A program made the translations under genes and the position numbers. The notes beneath the pieces are model-generated. The model saw only the letters and a list, made by a program, of their open reading frames with translations, did not search any database and was not told where the DNA came from. DNA of 64,000 nucleotides from Anticarsia gemmatalis (lineage: Eukaryota > Arthropoda > Insecta > Lepidoptera > Erebidae). The DNA is taken from contig NC_134774.1 of the NCBI RefSeq assembly GCF_050436995.1, positions 4,012,030 through 4,076,029 on the forward strand. Reading direction: 5' to 3'. Shown here in pieces: positions 1 through 12,728 of this stretch (position 1 is the stretch's first letter; each line of letters begins with the position of its first letter).

Positions 1-1015
1 CTCAGGAACTACTGGTCCGATTTGAAAAATTCTTTCAGATAGCCCATTTATCGAGGAAGGCTATAGGCTATATATCATCACGCTACGACCAATAGGAGCA
101 GAGTACCAGTGAAAAATGTTACAAAAACGGGAAAAATTATGTTTCTCTTATGTGACGCAAGCGAAGTTGCGCGGGTCAGCTAGTAAGTGGTGGGTGAATT
201 TCCCAAATGACTTTTTTTTTTGTCTTTAGTGAAATTCGTATTTGAAAAAAGAAATATTGTTCTGGATTCTTTTTTTTTGTATTCAATAGGCAGTTATTGG
301 GTTGTGGCAAAAATATAATTTGCCTAGGACTATATATAAGGGTAGAAAAAAATACATAAACCTCAATTTTTCTCATATCGGTGGCTGTCCCTCTACTTTT
401 TTTACTGACAAAAATGCTTATACACTTGTAAAAATAAGTAAGTTAAGTATGTAACTAATTTTATTTAATAGACTATTAGTTTTATTATTAACATAGAGCA
501 TATTTTAATACATAACCGACGTTTATAATTACTGAGAGGCACAAACATACTTGTCTCGAAAAATGCTCTCATATCGGTGGCCAAAAGTAATTTAAACCTA
601 ACTTTACATCGGCGGGTCCGACAGCGTCCCCACCCCAATATTATTTCCCTCGTTAGTGTGCGCTAGCGCGCAGTGAAGACGGACGTGTGTCAAGTCGCTG
701 CATTTTCCCGCCAATAACGTAAGTATGCCATTTCAGTTGCTCCCGGACAATTATTTTATGTTATCGGTGGTTCCATTTTTTCAGTGTAATGAGTAGTTTT
801 ATTATTATTGTTTGGTTCTAACAGCATCAGCAAGTGAATTAACTTCATTGGCTGTTACTCAATTTATCCTAAATATAATACATTTTCTTTAATCTTCTAA
901 AACGTGTGTTTTTTCTCACGTCGGTGTTCTCATATCGGTGTAATCGGTGGCATTTTTTACCACCGATATGATAATTTACACCGAAATGATAAGAAAATTC
1001 AATCGGTGTCCTAGG

Positions 1016-2290
1016 TTATCATATCGGTGTTATGGACGTACAGTTTCTTTCACATCGGTGTATTGCTTTATCATATCGGTGGATTGTTTTATCATGTCGG
1101 TGGATTGCTTTATCATAACGGTGGATTGTTTTATCATCTCGGTGTCTTTTTATCATATCGGTAGATCCTGTGTAATTTCGTGCGGTGCGGTCGCGGCGCC
1201 AGCGCCGGAGCGATGTTGATGTGGCTGCGGTTATTATAAAAACTTACTATATAATACTAATAATGATTTATTAGTATTGGGTTATTAGTAAAAAACTAAC
1301 AACCTCTCAGGACTATATTACTGAAACCATAAACATCAACTTTTGTTTTACGACTTTTAATCATTTATCAGATTTTAATGCATCCTAGCAGATTTAATGT
1401 ATGCTTAACTTTACTAAATATTTGACTAGATGTAGAGTATTTGCTTATTAGCAGTAGCGTTAAGATTGTTTACTAGATGTTGATTGTTGATGTTAGATAT
1501 AAACGATCTATAATCTGTGATTTGTACTGAAAACAAAGTTTTTTTTTAAGGTAAATAATAATTAAAGCTGTGATTATTGTAGTGTGGTTATGTTTAATGT
1601 TAAACTGAAAAGACTGATTAATTAGGTATTTAGACTTACAGTTATTTTTATTGTTATTATTGTAAAACAATTAGCTGGATCGTCCACAGTAATAAATGTG
1701 TATTTTGCAATTTTATCCCTTAAGAGATTTTTTATTTATCTTTGTGCTTCATTTTAATAAAGACATTGGTAATACAAATGTATATTCTTTATTAAAACTC
1801 TAAGAACCTATAGTAAAATAATTAAAAAGAAAAAGTAGAAAGTAAATATAATAAAATAGGTATAATTTATTTTTAAATCAATTCTCGTTGGATGTATTCT
1901 TCTTTCATGAGACCAGACAGTTCAGGTCTTCAGTTCGTTCACCCTTGTAAAAATATATAGGCACCTATACTAACTATATTTCAAAGATAGATAGATTATC
2001 ATATCGCTGGATATGTTATCATTTCGGTGGATAAGTTTATCATTTCGGTGGATAAATTTATCATATCGGTGGATAACCTTTTCATATCGGTGTACATAAA
2101 AAAAAAATCGGTGCCGGTTTATCATATCGGTGGAAACCAGAATTCAAACTGATTTTTCTTCTAAGTTTTACATGATATGTTGATGATGTTAAATTTGGGA
2201 ATATATACTATCCTAAAGATTACATAAAACCTAAAAAATAAGCAAAATATGTACATAAACAAAAAAAGCACCGATATGATAAAAAAATGG
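1016..2290. repeat. degenerate TATCATATCGGTGG motif clusters
   Basis: The motif TATCATATCGGTGGAT and variants recur at about 20-22-base spacing at 1016-1165 and 1997-2135. Single copies occur at about 372, 571, 755, 915-950 and, inverted (ACCGATATGATA), at 960 and 2270. The sequence between the clusters is AT-rich with no gene seen. Confidence 0.8.
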
Positions 2291-3054
2291 CATTTGTTGA
2301 AATTCACCCTGGTATAAGTTGGCACCTCCCACGCAAGTGGTCGACGGTTCGAACCCGAGGCAACACACCAATGACTTTTCCAAGTTATACGTGTATTAGA
2401 AATAATGATCACTTGTTATAACGGTGAAGGAAAACATCGTGATGCAACCTTGCACGCCTGAGAGTTCTTTAAAACAGTTCTTGAAGGTATGCAAAGTCCC
2501 CAACCCGCACTTGTCCAGCGTGGTGGACTCAAGGCCTAACCCTTCACTCATTACGGGAGGAGACCCTTGCCCAGCAGTGGGACATTAATGGGTTAAATTT
2601 ATTTTTATTATTTACTAGAGGCCGCACGCGACTTCGTCCACGTGGAATCCCTTCCCGTGTAAATCCCGATCCCTCGCGAACTCTGGGATAATAAGTAACT
2701 TATGTGTTATTCTGGGTCTTCAGCTACTTACATACCAAATTTCATCGTAATCTGTTCAGTAGTATTTGCGTGAAAGAGTAACAAACATCCATACATAATA
2801 AATTAGGTCAAGAAAAAAGTCTTTTCGCATTAAACTTGTAATAAAATCTTTTCTCTACACAAAAAAGCTCAATATTTGGGTACCTCACGAGCTCACTGAA
2901 AGAAACCTAATGAACCGTGAACTCATTTGTGATTCTTGTAGCCAGAGATTTTATTACAAGTTCATACATACTATAATGCGAAAAGACTTTTTCCCCGACC
3001 TAATACATACATTCTCTCAAACTTTCGCATTTATAATATTAGTAGGGTACCTAC

Positions 3055-3169
3055 CGGGCATGAAGAAATGCAACCTAGGGAAGGGTACCATGTTGACAGC
3101 CAGTTTCCTCAAGTCAGCGTTCAGTTGTCCCGGGAAACGAAGGCAAGTGGTCACTCCCGACATTGTCAA
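3055..3169 (-). CDS. beta-tubulin exon 7
   Basis: This exon has no long open frame around it and is easy to miss. It runs from acceptor TTACAG through LTMSGVTTC, then LRFPGQLNADLRKLAVNMV, to FFMP and a GTAGGT donor. It continues in phase 0 from exon 4068-4235 and leaves one base over for the next exon. Confidence 0.93.
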
Positions 3170-6100
3170 CTGTAAATTATATTCAGTTCACATCTATACT
3201 AATAAGCAGACCCGCGCAACTTCGCTTGCGTAACATAAGAGAGAATGGGTCAAAATGTTCCCCGTTTTTGTAAAAAAAATTACTGGTACTCTGCTCCTAT
3301 TGGTCGTAGCGTGATGATATATAGCCTATAGCCTTCCTTGATAAATGGGCTATCTAACACTGAATTTTTCAAATCGGACCAGTAGTTCTTGAGAATAGTA
3401 AGTAATAGTAATAGTTCTTGAACGCGCCACGTTTTACTTGAACCAATAGGAGCAGAGTACCAGTAAAATGTGTTACAAAAACGGGGAAAAATTCTCCATT
3501 CTCTCTTACGTGGCGCAAGCGAAGTTGCGCGGGTCAGCTAGTAGATTATAAAGCTGAAGAGTTTGTTTGTTTGAACGCGCTAATCTCAGGAACTACGAGT
3601 CCGATTTGAAAAATTATTTCAATGTTAGATAGTCCATTTATCGAGAAAAGCTTTAAGGTATATACTATCTTTAAGGTATATAACATCACGCTACGACCAA
3701 TAGGAGCAGAGTACCAGTCAAAAATGTAAAAAAACGGGGAAAATTTTGACCCATTCTCTCTTACGTGACTCAAGCGAAGCACAAACTCTTCCGCTTTATA
3801 ATATTAGTATAGATAGGTAAAAAAAATAATGAAAAACTAGTTTTATATAAACTGCTGCCAGCCTTCTGGGCACGTTACCCGAGGACGGCGATGCGGAGAT
3901 ATTTTATGATACACAATTTTCATTTTATTTATATTTAATTCATTTTTTTTTTTCGTTTGTACATATAAAATTATTATTTAACGTATTAATTTAATGAATA
4001 GTTTTAACATACATAAAACATATATTGCACAGCGCTAAAAAAAGGTTTATATATACGAGTAACTTACCGATATAAGATGGTTAAGGTCGCCATAGCTAGG
4101 GCTGCTGAGTCGTAAGGTCCTGAAGCATATATTGTAGAGAGCCTCGTTGTCGATACAGAATGACATGTCTGTGTTTTCTACCAGTTGGTGTACAGACAAT
4201 GTCGCGTTGTACGGCTCCAGAACCACCTCGCTCACCTGTGATCATAGATAATGGTAGAAAAACAAATAAAACATCAATTATTTATTCAAATAACTGAAAT
4301 AAGTAACAAAAAGGAAGTGAACTCTAAAAAAAAGGCCCAAAAATGTATGGAGCCTGGATGATCTCCTTTAATCATAAAGTATAACCTACCTAAGAATGTA
4401 TGAATATTTATAAAAAATACGTCCCCCGGTGGAGGACCTTCCTTGCTTAATTACAATATTTGTGTTAGTTTAGGAGCGGTCCCCCGTAACTAAATTTAAA
4501 TCGCTGCATCCGTTCGGGAGTTATGATGCCACAGACAGACAGACAGACACGTCAAACTTATAACAACCCTTTTGCGTCGGGGTTGAAAAGTAACGTTATT
4601 TTAGAGTTATATTATATTAAATGTCGACATAATAATATACTGTGCCAGAAACATCTATATACTTCCAAGTGTTGTAAAGAACAAATATAGTAAGGTTTGG
4701 TTGATACATGAACTTTTGCATTTCATTTAGCACATTCATAACCCTTTTTTATTAATGTATCTATATAAATAAGTGTTTTGGAGTATATAAGTATGTTTAT
4801 CAGTTATTTGGTTACTATAGTACAAGTTCTCCTTAGTTTGGAATCAAATGACCGTGTGTGAGTTGTCCAATAATAATAATTTCCAAGTTACGCCACTGGT
4901 TTTCAAGCACTTTACCTTAGGCGATGGTACAACGCTGAAAGTCTTCATGATTCTGTCTGGGAACTCCTCACGGATCTTGCTGAGGAGAAGAGTGCCCATT
5001 CCAGAGCCAGTACCTCCACCGAGAGAGTGAGTCAGCTGGAAACCTGGGAAAAGAGGACTTTTAAAACATATAGGTCTTACTTCTTCTTCTTCTTAGCGTG
5101 TCGATGGCAAACAAATTATAGTATTAACATTTAAAATAGTGTAAGTATCACTTTCTGTCTTGTTATACACTGCCAGCCAGTTTAGCGTTTCTGTACAGCT
5201 CATAAGGTCCTGGTAAGAGCGAGAGTCAGGGCACTCCGGGCATGACAACATGTGGGCCATGTCCTCTGTGGCTCCACATCTACAAGAAATATTTGACCTG
5301 TCGAGGATACCCCACCTGGCCATGTTCTCCTTGCTGCGACTAGGTCTTACTGAATATTGTGTTTATAAGGTAACTGTGTTGTGGAGGTCCGATGTGTGTG
5401 TGTTGAAGCGCCCATAGCCAGTTGCACTCACCGGTCGGCAAACGATCTGTGGGTTAAGCAACCCTTGGCGCGGTCATTCCATAGATGGGTGACCGCATAG
5501 TGGTATTTGAGTTGGGCGTCTCCGTGCTTCGGACGGCACGTAAAAAGTCGGTCCCGGTTTTTGTCTACTAAGATAGCAGTCGTTAAGCCATGTTAAAGGC
5601 CTCTCGGGCGGCTTGAACAACTTTGACATCATTCATGGTAAGGGTTTGTCCTGGCGATAACGTAATGTAAGGTAAGCACGCTACAAGATTATAATCCAAC
5701 AGCTTACCTTGCAGACAGTCGCAGCCTTCTGCCTCCTTTCTGATGACGTCCATGACAGAGTCCACCAGTTCCGCACCCTCGGTGTAGTGACCCTTTGCCC
5801 AGTTGTTACCTGCACAGTATTGTAATTATTAGTCACTAGCTGACCCGCGCAACTTCGCTTGCGTCACATAAGAGAGAATGGGTCAAAATTTTACCCGTTT
5901 TTGTAACATTTCTTATTGGTACTCTGCTCCTATTGGCTATAGCGTAATGATATGTAGCCTATAGTCTTCCTCGATAAATGGGCTGTCTAACACTGAAAGA
6001 TTTTTTCAAATCGGATCTGTAGTTCCTGAGATTAGCGCGTTCAAACAAAAAAACTCTTCAGCTTTATAATATTAGAATAGATAGATAAGACTGGCTGAAC

Positions 6101-9100
6101 TTACCAGCTCCACTTTGGCCAAACACAAAGTTATCGGGTCTAAACAGCTGCCCATAAGGTCCAGACCTCACGGAGTCCATAGTCCCTGGCTCCAAGTCCA
6201 CCAGAACCGCTCGAGGAACGTACTTGCCTGCAAATAAAATATCAAGTCTTTTAAACAGTTCTTGAAGGTATGCAGAGTCCCCACACCTGGCCAGCGTGGT
6301 GGACTCAAGGCCTAACCCCTCCCTCATTACGGGAGACCCTTGCCCAACAGTGAGACATTAATGGGTTGAATTATTTAATCATTGGACAACACACACGTCA
6401 TTTAAAGTAAAAAAATATTATAAATAAATATCATTGGACAACTCACACATGGTAATTTGATTCCAAACTAAGCAGAGCTTGTACTATGGTAACCAAATAA
6501 CTGATAAACATACTTTTATACTTGTAAATACATACTTATATAGATACATTAACATCCAGGCTCAGAACAAATCCTCGTGCTCATCACACAAAGATTTGTC
6601 CCGGGTGAGATTGGAACCCACCACCACGTCAGTCAGTCAGTAACATTTGAGTTCCTGCTTCCATCGCAGTGGTTCGGGTCACCACGCCACCACTGCATCG
6701 TACAGGTCGTAGGTTCGATTCCCACTCGGAGCAATTATTTGTGCGATCCACGAATAATTGTTTCGGGTCTGGTTGTGCTTTGCGTCCGTTGTTTGTATGT
6801 TTGTAAAACTCCCCGCGACACAAGAGCTATTATTATTAGTGCGAGGGGTGTCTTTTAAAAAAAATCTTATTTTGATATAGATATAGAAGAAGATACACAA
6901 AGTATATATATTCGCTTAGCCTTTGTTCCAAACTATGTTGGAGTCGGCTTCCAGTCTTACCGGATGCAGCTGAATACCAGTGTTTTACATGGAGCGACTG
7001 CCTATCTGACCTCCACAACCCAGTTACTTGGGTATTAACACGATACCCTTCGGTAAGACTGGTTGTCAGACTTTCAAGCTTTCTGACTACTGTTAACGAC
7101 TGTCAAAGATCTTCGAAAATGACAGCCGGGACCCACAATTTAACGTGCCTTCCGAAACACGGAATCATAAGAAGATACACAAAGAAAAATAGTGTAATAT
7201 TTACCGGTGGAGGCCTCATTGTAATAGACGCCGATTCTCTCCAGTTGCAGGTCACTCTCTCCCTTATAGATACCTTCCGGATCTACGCCATGCTCATCAG
7301 AAATTATCTCCCAGAACTGAAATAATAATGAAAATAATTAGATTTATGCCCACGGCTGTGCCCGCAAGGAATTTCTAAAAATCCGCTCGTACCCTCGGCT
7401 TCTGAGGTTCATTTAGCGGTAGTTTATCTATTCAATAAATCAAAACTCATATAAAAAAACGCTAAACGCTATTGAATAGATAAACTACCGCTAAATATCA
7501 CTAAATAATATACTAAGGAATGTTCATAGCAAATGTCAAGTTTGTACGCTCAGTAGTTTCGACTGTTCGTTGTCCATCAGTCAGTCAGTGACGGAAGAGT
7601 TTTATATAAATTATGTATGTGAATGAAGCATGAGAAGTTTGTAAAGATCGTACCAAGTGATGTTGTTTGCTTTCTGCTTGCTTTTGTGGAAAAGTTGTGA
7701 TTTTACTTATGTAGGTATATGTTGTAAATACATATTACGAATAACCATTTTTCTTTTGTATGTACTATTATTGTAGTTAGGTTTTATTAATGATTACGTT
7801 TATAGTAGTCTATAACATAGTTGGAAAGACTTCAGCCTGCTTTTAGCTAGCATTGTAAAACAATCTAGGCTCAATATTTAAAAAGTGCTTATAAGCATGA
7901 TAAAGTTAAAAATTAGTTTAGCTACTCACCACGAGATGGCGCTAAATACAAATTACATGCAATTATGATTACAGTAATTTAATTTTGCAATATTTGCCTA
8001 TAGATCAGATTTTTTGCATGTGATGCGTTGCAGTGGGTGTGAAAGAGAGGTCCGATTATTGAATTTATAGAAAAGAAAGGGATGCATAAATGAAATGTAG
8101 GTAAATTAAGTATGATAGTACGGTGCAAAGTTTGATTTTGATTTTATGACAACATGTATAATATTTAATATTCAATATTTTAAGTAAATAGTTTCATCGA
8201 GGAATAAATTCTATCCTCAGTTTAACAAACTTCGTCTAGTTTTTATCATACCTAGAATTATTATTAAATATTAATCATGTTATAGATAGTAAATTCTCTG
8301 AATTAACTCAATAACATAATTGCTTATCGATTTATGAGTTAATCTACTTATGAGTCCTTTTTACTAAATATTTATATAATGATTGTTACTAAGTATCGTG
8401 TTATAACCCAGGTAACTATGTTGTGGAGGTCCGATAGACAGTCGCTCCATGTAAAATACTGATATTCAGCTGCATCCGGTGAGACTGGAAGACTGCCTCC
8501 GTGGCGCAGTGGTTTAGGTTGCCACGCCGATACCACTGCGTCGGGTGGTCGTGGGTTCGATTCCCACACGGAGCAATTATTTGTGCGAACCACAAATAAT
8601 TGTTTCGGGTCTGGTTGTGCTTTGTGTCCGTTGTCTGTATGTTTGTAGTCTCCGCGACACAAGAGCAATTCTTAGTGCGGGAGTTGTCTTTTAAAAAAGA
8701 AAGAAAAAAAAAAGAAAAGACTGGAAGCCGACTCCAACATAGTTGGAAGAAAGGCTAGACTGATCACTCGTTATAACGGTGAAGGAAAACATGATGAATG
8801 AAATGTCTGACAGTTGTTTAACACAGTTCTTGGAGCCAAAGTCCAATGTGGTGGACTCAAGACTCCTCCCTCATTCCGGGAGGGGACTTTTGCCCAGCAG
8901 TGGGATAGAAATAGACTGCGCTAGAAGAGCTAGTGGCTTAGCTAACAACAGCCGCGCGGATCGATCTCTGAGGTTAAGCTACGCTTGCCGAGGTCGTACT
9001 GTGGATGGGTGATCCTCTTATACATGTCGAGTATCGGATGGAACGTTAAATTGTTCGTCCCGGTTGTCATCAAAGATCTTTGACAGTCGTTAACAGTAGT

Positions 9101-9340
9101 CAGAAGCTTGAAAGTCTGACAACCAGTCTTACTATCGTGTTATATCCCAGGTAACTGTGTTGTGGAGGTCCGATAGACAGTCGCTGCATGTAAAATACTG
9201 GTATTCAGCTGTGTATGAGACTGGAAGCCGACTCCAACATAGTTGGAAGAAAGGCTAGACTTATAAAGTTATTTGCTATTTACCTTCGATCCTATTTGGT
9301 TACCACACTGGCCAGCTTGAACATGTACTATTTCACGCAT
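3055..9340 (-). CDS. beta-tubulin, 5' seven coding exons (3' part outside window)
   Basis: Beta-tubulin pairs with alpha-tubulin and binds GTP to form microtubules. Coding exons in order: 9284-9340, 7205-7316, 6105-6227, 5708-5809, 4916-5043, 4068-4235 and 3055-3169. All junctions are GT-AG and the phases match. The product begins MREIVHVQAGQCGNQIGSK; the N-terminal MREI is the known autoregulation tetrapeptide of beta-tubulin. Exon 4916-5043 holds the family GTP-binding signature GGGTGSG, and exon 3055-3169 reads MSGVTTCLRFPGQLNADLRK. About 268 of roughly 450 residues are present; the exon starting near FAPLTSRG was not found and must lie left of base 1. The sequence departs from the usual isoform in exon 4068-4235 (DMSFCIDNEALYNICFRTLR and LSSPSYGDLNHLIS), suggesting a specialised, perhaps tissue-restricted isotype; that last point is inference. 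The introns are full of SINE and Helitron-like copies. Confidence 0.95.
8491..8718 (+). mobile_element. tRNA-headed SINE, family A (nested insertion)
   Basis: The head CTGCCTCCGTGGCGCAGTGG is an A box and GGGTTCGATTCCC a B box; the body ends GCGGGAGTTGTCTTTTA with an A-rich tail. The direct repeat GACTGGAA at 8483-8490 and 8719-8726 shows it inserted into the tail of a 5S-headed SINE. Other copies: 6654-6857(+), 20804-21005(-), 23846-24035(-), 32848-33047(+, headless), 37613-37815(-), 41722-41908(-), 52555-52728(+), 59326-59502(-), 60119-60308(-), and two heads facing each other at 34772-34905. Confidence 0.9.
9284..9340 (-). CDS. beta-tubulin exon 1 with start codon
   Basis: The exon encodes 19 residues, MREIVHVQAGQCGNQIGSK, and ends in the donor GTAAAT. 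The start is fixed by the family's invariant N-terminus. The 5' UTR and promoter must lie above 9341, but I see no clear core promoter there. Confidence 0.95.
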
Positions 9341-9789
9341 TTTTGATCACTTTTAAGTAAATTTAACTAATATTAATGTAACACTACGACTGGACTAATG
9401 TCTCACTGCCTTATCGTACATTTCTGGGTAAATTGTGATTGTGGTGTTGCCAGATTTAAATAATTACCATCTTTTGCAGGTAATCTATACTAATATTATA
9501 TAGCTGAAGAGTTTGTTTGTTTGTTTGAATGCGCAAATCTCAGAAACTACTGGTCCGATTTTAAAAATTCTTTCAGTGTTAGATAGTCCATTTATCGAGG
9601 AAGTTTTAAGGTTATATATCATCACGCTACAACCAAAAGGAGCAGAGTACCAGTAAAAAAATGTTACAAAAACGGAAAATATCTTGGCCCATCTCTCTTA
9701 TGTGACGCATATAAATTTGACAGATAATTGTTTCTACACAGGAATTGAACCCGTGTCTCCCTAATACCGGTGACATTAACGACTGTTAT

Positions 9790-11450
9790 ATAAGAAAACT
9801 GTCAAAAAAAAGATTTCCTTTAAAAAAACATTTTTTAAGGAAATAATATAAAGGGTAATTTTAAATCGCAACTGGCAACACTGCTGATAACTAATGCACC
9901 ACTTTACTGATAGTGATAAGTGATAAGAGTCCATATATTTATAACCAAATAATAAGACCTCTCATTTCATTAAAATAGTTCGACGAAAGAGTTCTTATTA
10001 TACTGGATATAAAACCATTTAAATTGACCCCTCTACCAGTGTTAAATGTTTTGTTCGGGAGTTCAAGTTATTATGGTTTTTATTCGTCATCCGACTGATA
10101 TTTCAATTTGACATAAGGTGTGGCCTTTCGTAAATACTTTTTACTTTTCTAAATATATTGTAGGTATGAATAACTCCATGACTATAGGGTTAGGCAACTT
10201 TTTTGAGGTTATATACTAGCTGACCCGCGCAACTTCGCTTGCGTCGCATGAAAGAGAATGGATCACATTTTCTCCCGTCTTTGTAACATTTTACTGGTAC
10301 TCTGCTCCTGTTGGTCGTAGCGTGATGATATAGCCTTTCTTCCAAACTATGTTGGAGTCAGCTTCCAGTCTCACCGGATGCAGCTGAATACTAGTACTTT
10401 CCATGGAGCGACTGTCTCTCTGACATCCACAATCCATGCAGTTGCCTGTGTTATAAAATGATACCTTTCGGTAAGACTGGTTGTTAGACTTCCGAAAGTA
10501 ACAGCCGGGACCTACAATTTAACGTGCTTTCCAAACACTGAGAACCGATATTTATAAGATGGTCACCCATCCACAGAACAACTTCGGCAAGCATAGCTTA
10601 ACCTCAGAGAATGGTCGGCGCTGTTGTAAACTAAGCCATGATAATATTTCATTGTACCAAATTTGATTGAAATGCGTCCAGTAGTGTTTTCATGAAAGAG
10701 TAACAAAAACATCTATCCATGCCTAGAAACTTTCGCATTAATAATATTAGTGAGACTAATTTTTCACCTAAATAAACAAGTGCATTAGGTACATTAGTAC
10801 AAGTGCATTAGTTTATAAAATTAACCCATTTATAAATCGTGTTAATAATAAGTAGTTTTAATAGTATCGTAAGAATCATTATCGCTTTAGTCATGATGAT
10901 TAAGATTAAAATAAATAAGAGATTGTGTGCAATATCATTGATAACATAATAAGCCCGGCCTTGGCTAATGGCTTTTGTAGTTATTTTTTTCTTTCCAAGA
11001 TGACAGTTCTTTGTACCGTCCTGAAACCAAAATAAAACCTAATTACACAAAAATAGGAATATTTTTGGCACATTTTGCAGATTAAATTGTAAGGTGTATT
11101 TTGTTTATCAAACGTTATATTATCATACGCTTGTCACTGTAATACAACGATACATCACCGAGCACCATTGACTAAAATATTTAGGTCTAAAATGAAATAA
11201 ACCCTGTCAATGTCTTAAGAACTGTTTTCATAGTTTCCGAACGTGCACCATAACATTTCAATGTCAAACTACTTCAAAACAGAAAATGTCAAAATAACTT
11301 TCATAACTATTTATACTTTGTTTAAAGTGCATAAAAATGCAATAAAATCAACTGTCCAAATAATGTGACCGGCAAAACGAACTTCGAGAAATTAATTCTG
11401 TATAACAATGGTGTAAATAAAATCATAACCTGTATAAAAAAAAAAGTAAA
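9790..11450. other. intergenic region between beta-tubulin and TMEM267
   Basis: Apart from a Helitron-like fragment and one 5S-headed SINE it is AT-rich with no coding sequence seen. It must contain the TMEM267 promoter and 5' UTR near its right end, but no TATA or initiator element stands out. Confidence 0.6.
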
Positions 11451-12728
11451 ATGAGATTTTTAAAAGCAATACTCAGTTTGGTAATCATCTGTACGGCCTA
11501 TTTAGGAGATTTTGTTGTTTTTAAATCGAAGTATTCGGCCTCATTTCCATTTCGCGCCATTTCGGACAGCATTGTTCATGGCAGTCTTGGTTTTTTATCA
11601 TCTTTAATGTTTTTTAGTTACGAAAATAACTTAAATTCTGAGGCCAGCGCTTTAAATGTGTTATTTTGTACTATATTGTCGTCGTTTATTGATATAGATC
11701 ATATTTTTGTGGCGAAATCTATTTATTTAAAGGTGAGTTAAGCTTAAAATATTATGAGTAATTTTCAGTTTGTATTTTTTATGACAATAATTATAAATCT
11801 CTCAGTAAAAACGTTTTGATTTACATATAAATTTAGTAACTTTATTTTTAAATGGTATTATGGTGGGTTAGTATCACCAATGCCAAATATCAGTGTGATG
11901 AGCACAAGTATTTGTTCTGAGCTTGGTTGTAAATTTATCTTTATTAATTATGAATTTAAAAGTATTTAAATAAGTTTACCTGGTTAATCCTAAGTTTCTG
12001 AGGTATATTTAGCGGTAGTTTATCTATTCAATAGTGTCAAAACAGAAACCAAGCATAAGTTGTCCTGAAACATTTATAATTATTAAAATTTACAGTTTCT
12101 TAGAGTTGAAACTAAGTAATTTCTTTATCACTCATTTCTGTGTCCCACTGCTGGGCAAAGTCCTCTCCGTGACTTTCCAGTCCCATCAGTAATTTTGGTC
12201 AGGATTACCACCTATCATTTTTATTTGGCAATTATAAAATATATAGGCACATCAAAACACACCTTCCTATAATAGTGGTAAATAGGGACCAGAGAACTCC
12301 ACTAGGTACAATCCTTACAAACTTCCCATGATTCATTCACATCCATTTTTTTCTTTCACAGGTATTTTTTATGTTATTAACCAAATCTTTTGTTGCAGGA
12401 CCTGACAAATTTGAAACAACGAGGAATATTTCATTGTACAACATTCTTTTTACTGATTACTGTTATATTATTATTGTATAGTTATTTAAATAGAAAATTA
12501 AATATATACATACTCACCTTTATGGTGGTCTTAGCATTCTCTAGCCACCATATTAGAGATGGGAATAGACGTGGTCTATGGTTATATCCTTTTGGAAGTT
12601 CACCGCCTATAGACAAGAATTTATATGTTTTTTTGCTTGCAGTGTTGCCACATGTGACTGCATATTTTTATTTATTGTTTAAAGGAGATTTTACTAGGCA
12701 TGTATTTGTTGATTATACTGCTGTTTGA
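11451..12728 (+). CDS. TMEM267: TMEM267 (C5orf28) homologue, two exons
   Basis: Exons 11451-11732 and 12399-12728 (AAAG|GTGAGT donor, TTGCAG acceptor, phase 0) encode 203 residues. The product is a multi-span membrane protein whose function in insects is not established. Recognition rests on two family blocks: SSFIDIDHIFVAKSIYLK at the end of exon 1, and SSHHIRDGNRRGLWLYPFG in exon 2, which matches the vertebrate SHHIRDGxRxGLW core. Hydrophobic stretches lie near residues 5-20, 45-60, 75-90, 105-120, 130-142 and 170-188. The start is the first ATG after an AT-rich leader. AATAAA polyadenylation signals follow at 12836 and 12948. The beta-tubulin start lies 2.1 kb away on the opposite strand, so the two are divergent neighbours, but the repeat-filled gap argues against a shared promoter. 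Confidence 0.92.

Noticed and set aside
947..1219. 90-residue frame with FIISVDCFIMSVDCF repeats
   Set aside because: Arises from the TATCATATCGGTGG motif cluster; no independent coding signal.
1..3050. Remaining 3' exons of beta-tubulin
   Set aside because: Looked for the FAPLTSRG and later conserved blocks on the minus strand and found none; only repeats are present.
8491..8570. Additional tRNA genes at the SINE heads
   Set aside because: Heads do not fold into complete cloverleaves and run into shared SINE bodies; only 18388-18460 is a true tRNA.
8941..9010. 5S rRNA gene
   Set aside because: Only internal-promoter-like boxes match, and a SINE body follows at every copy.
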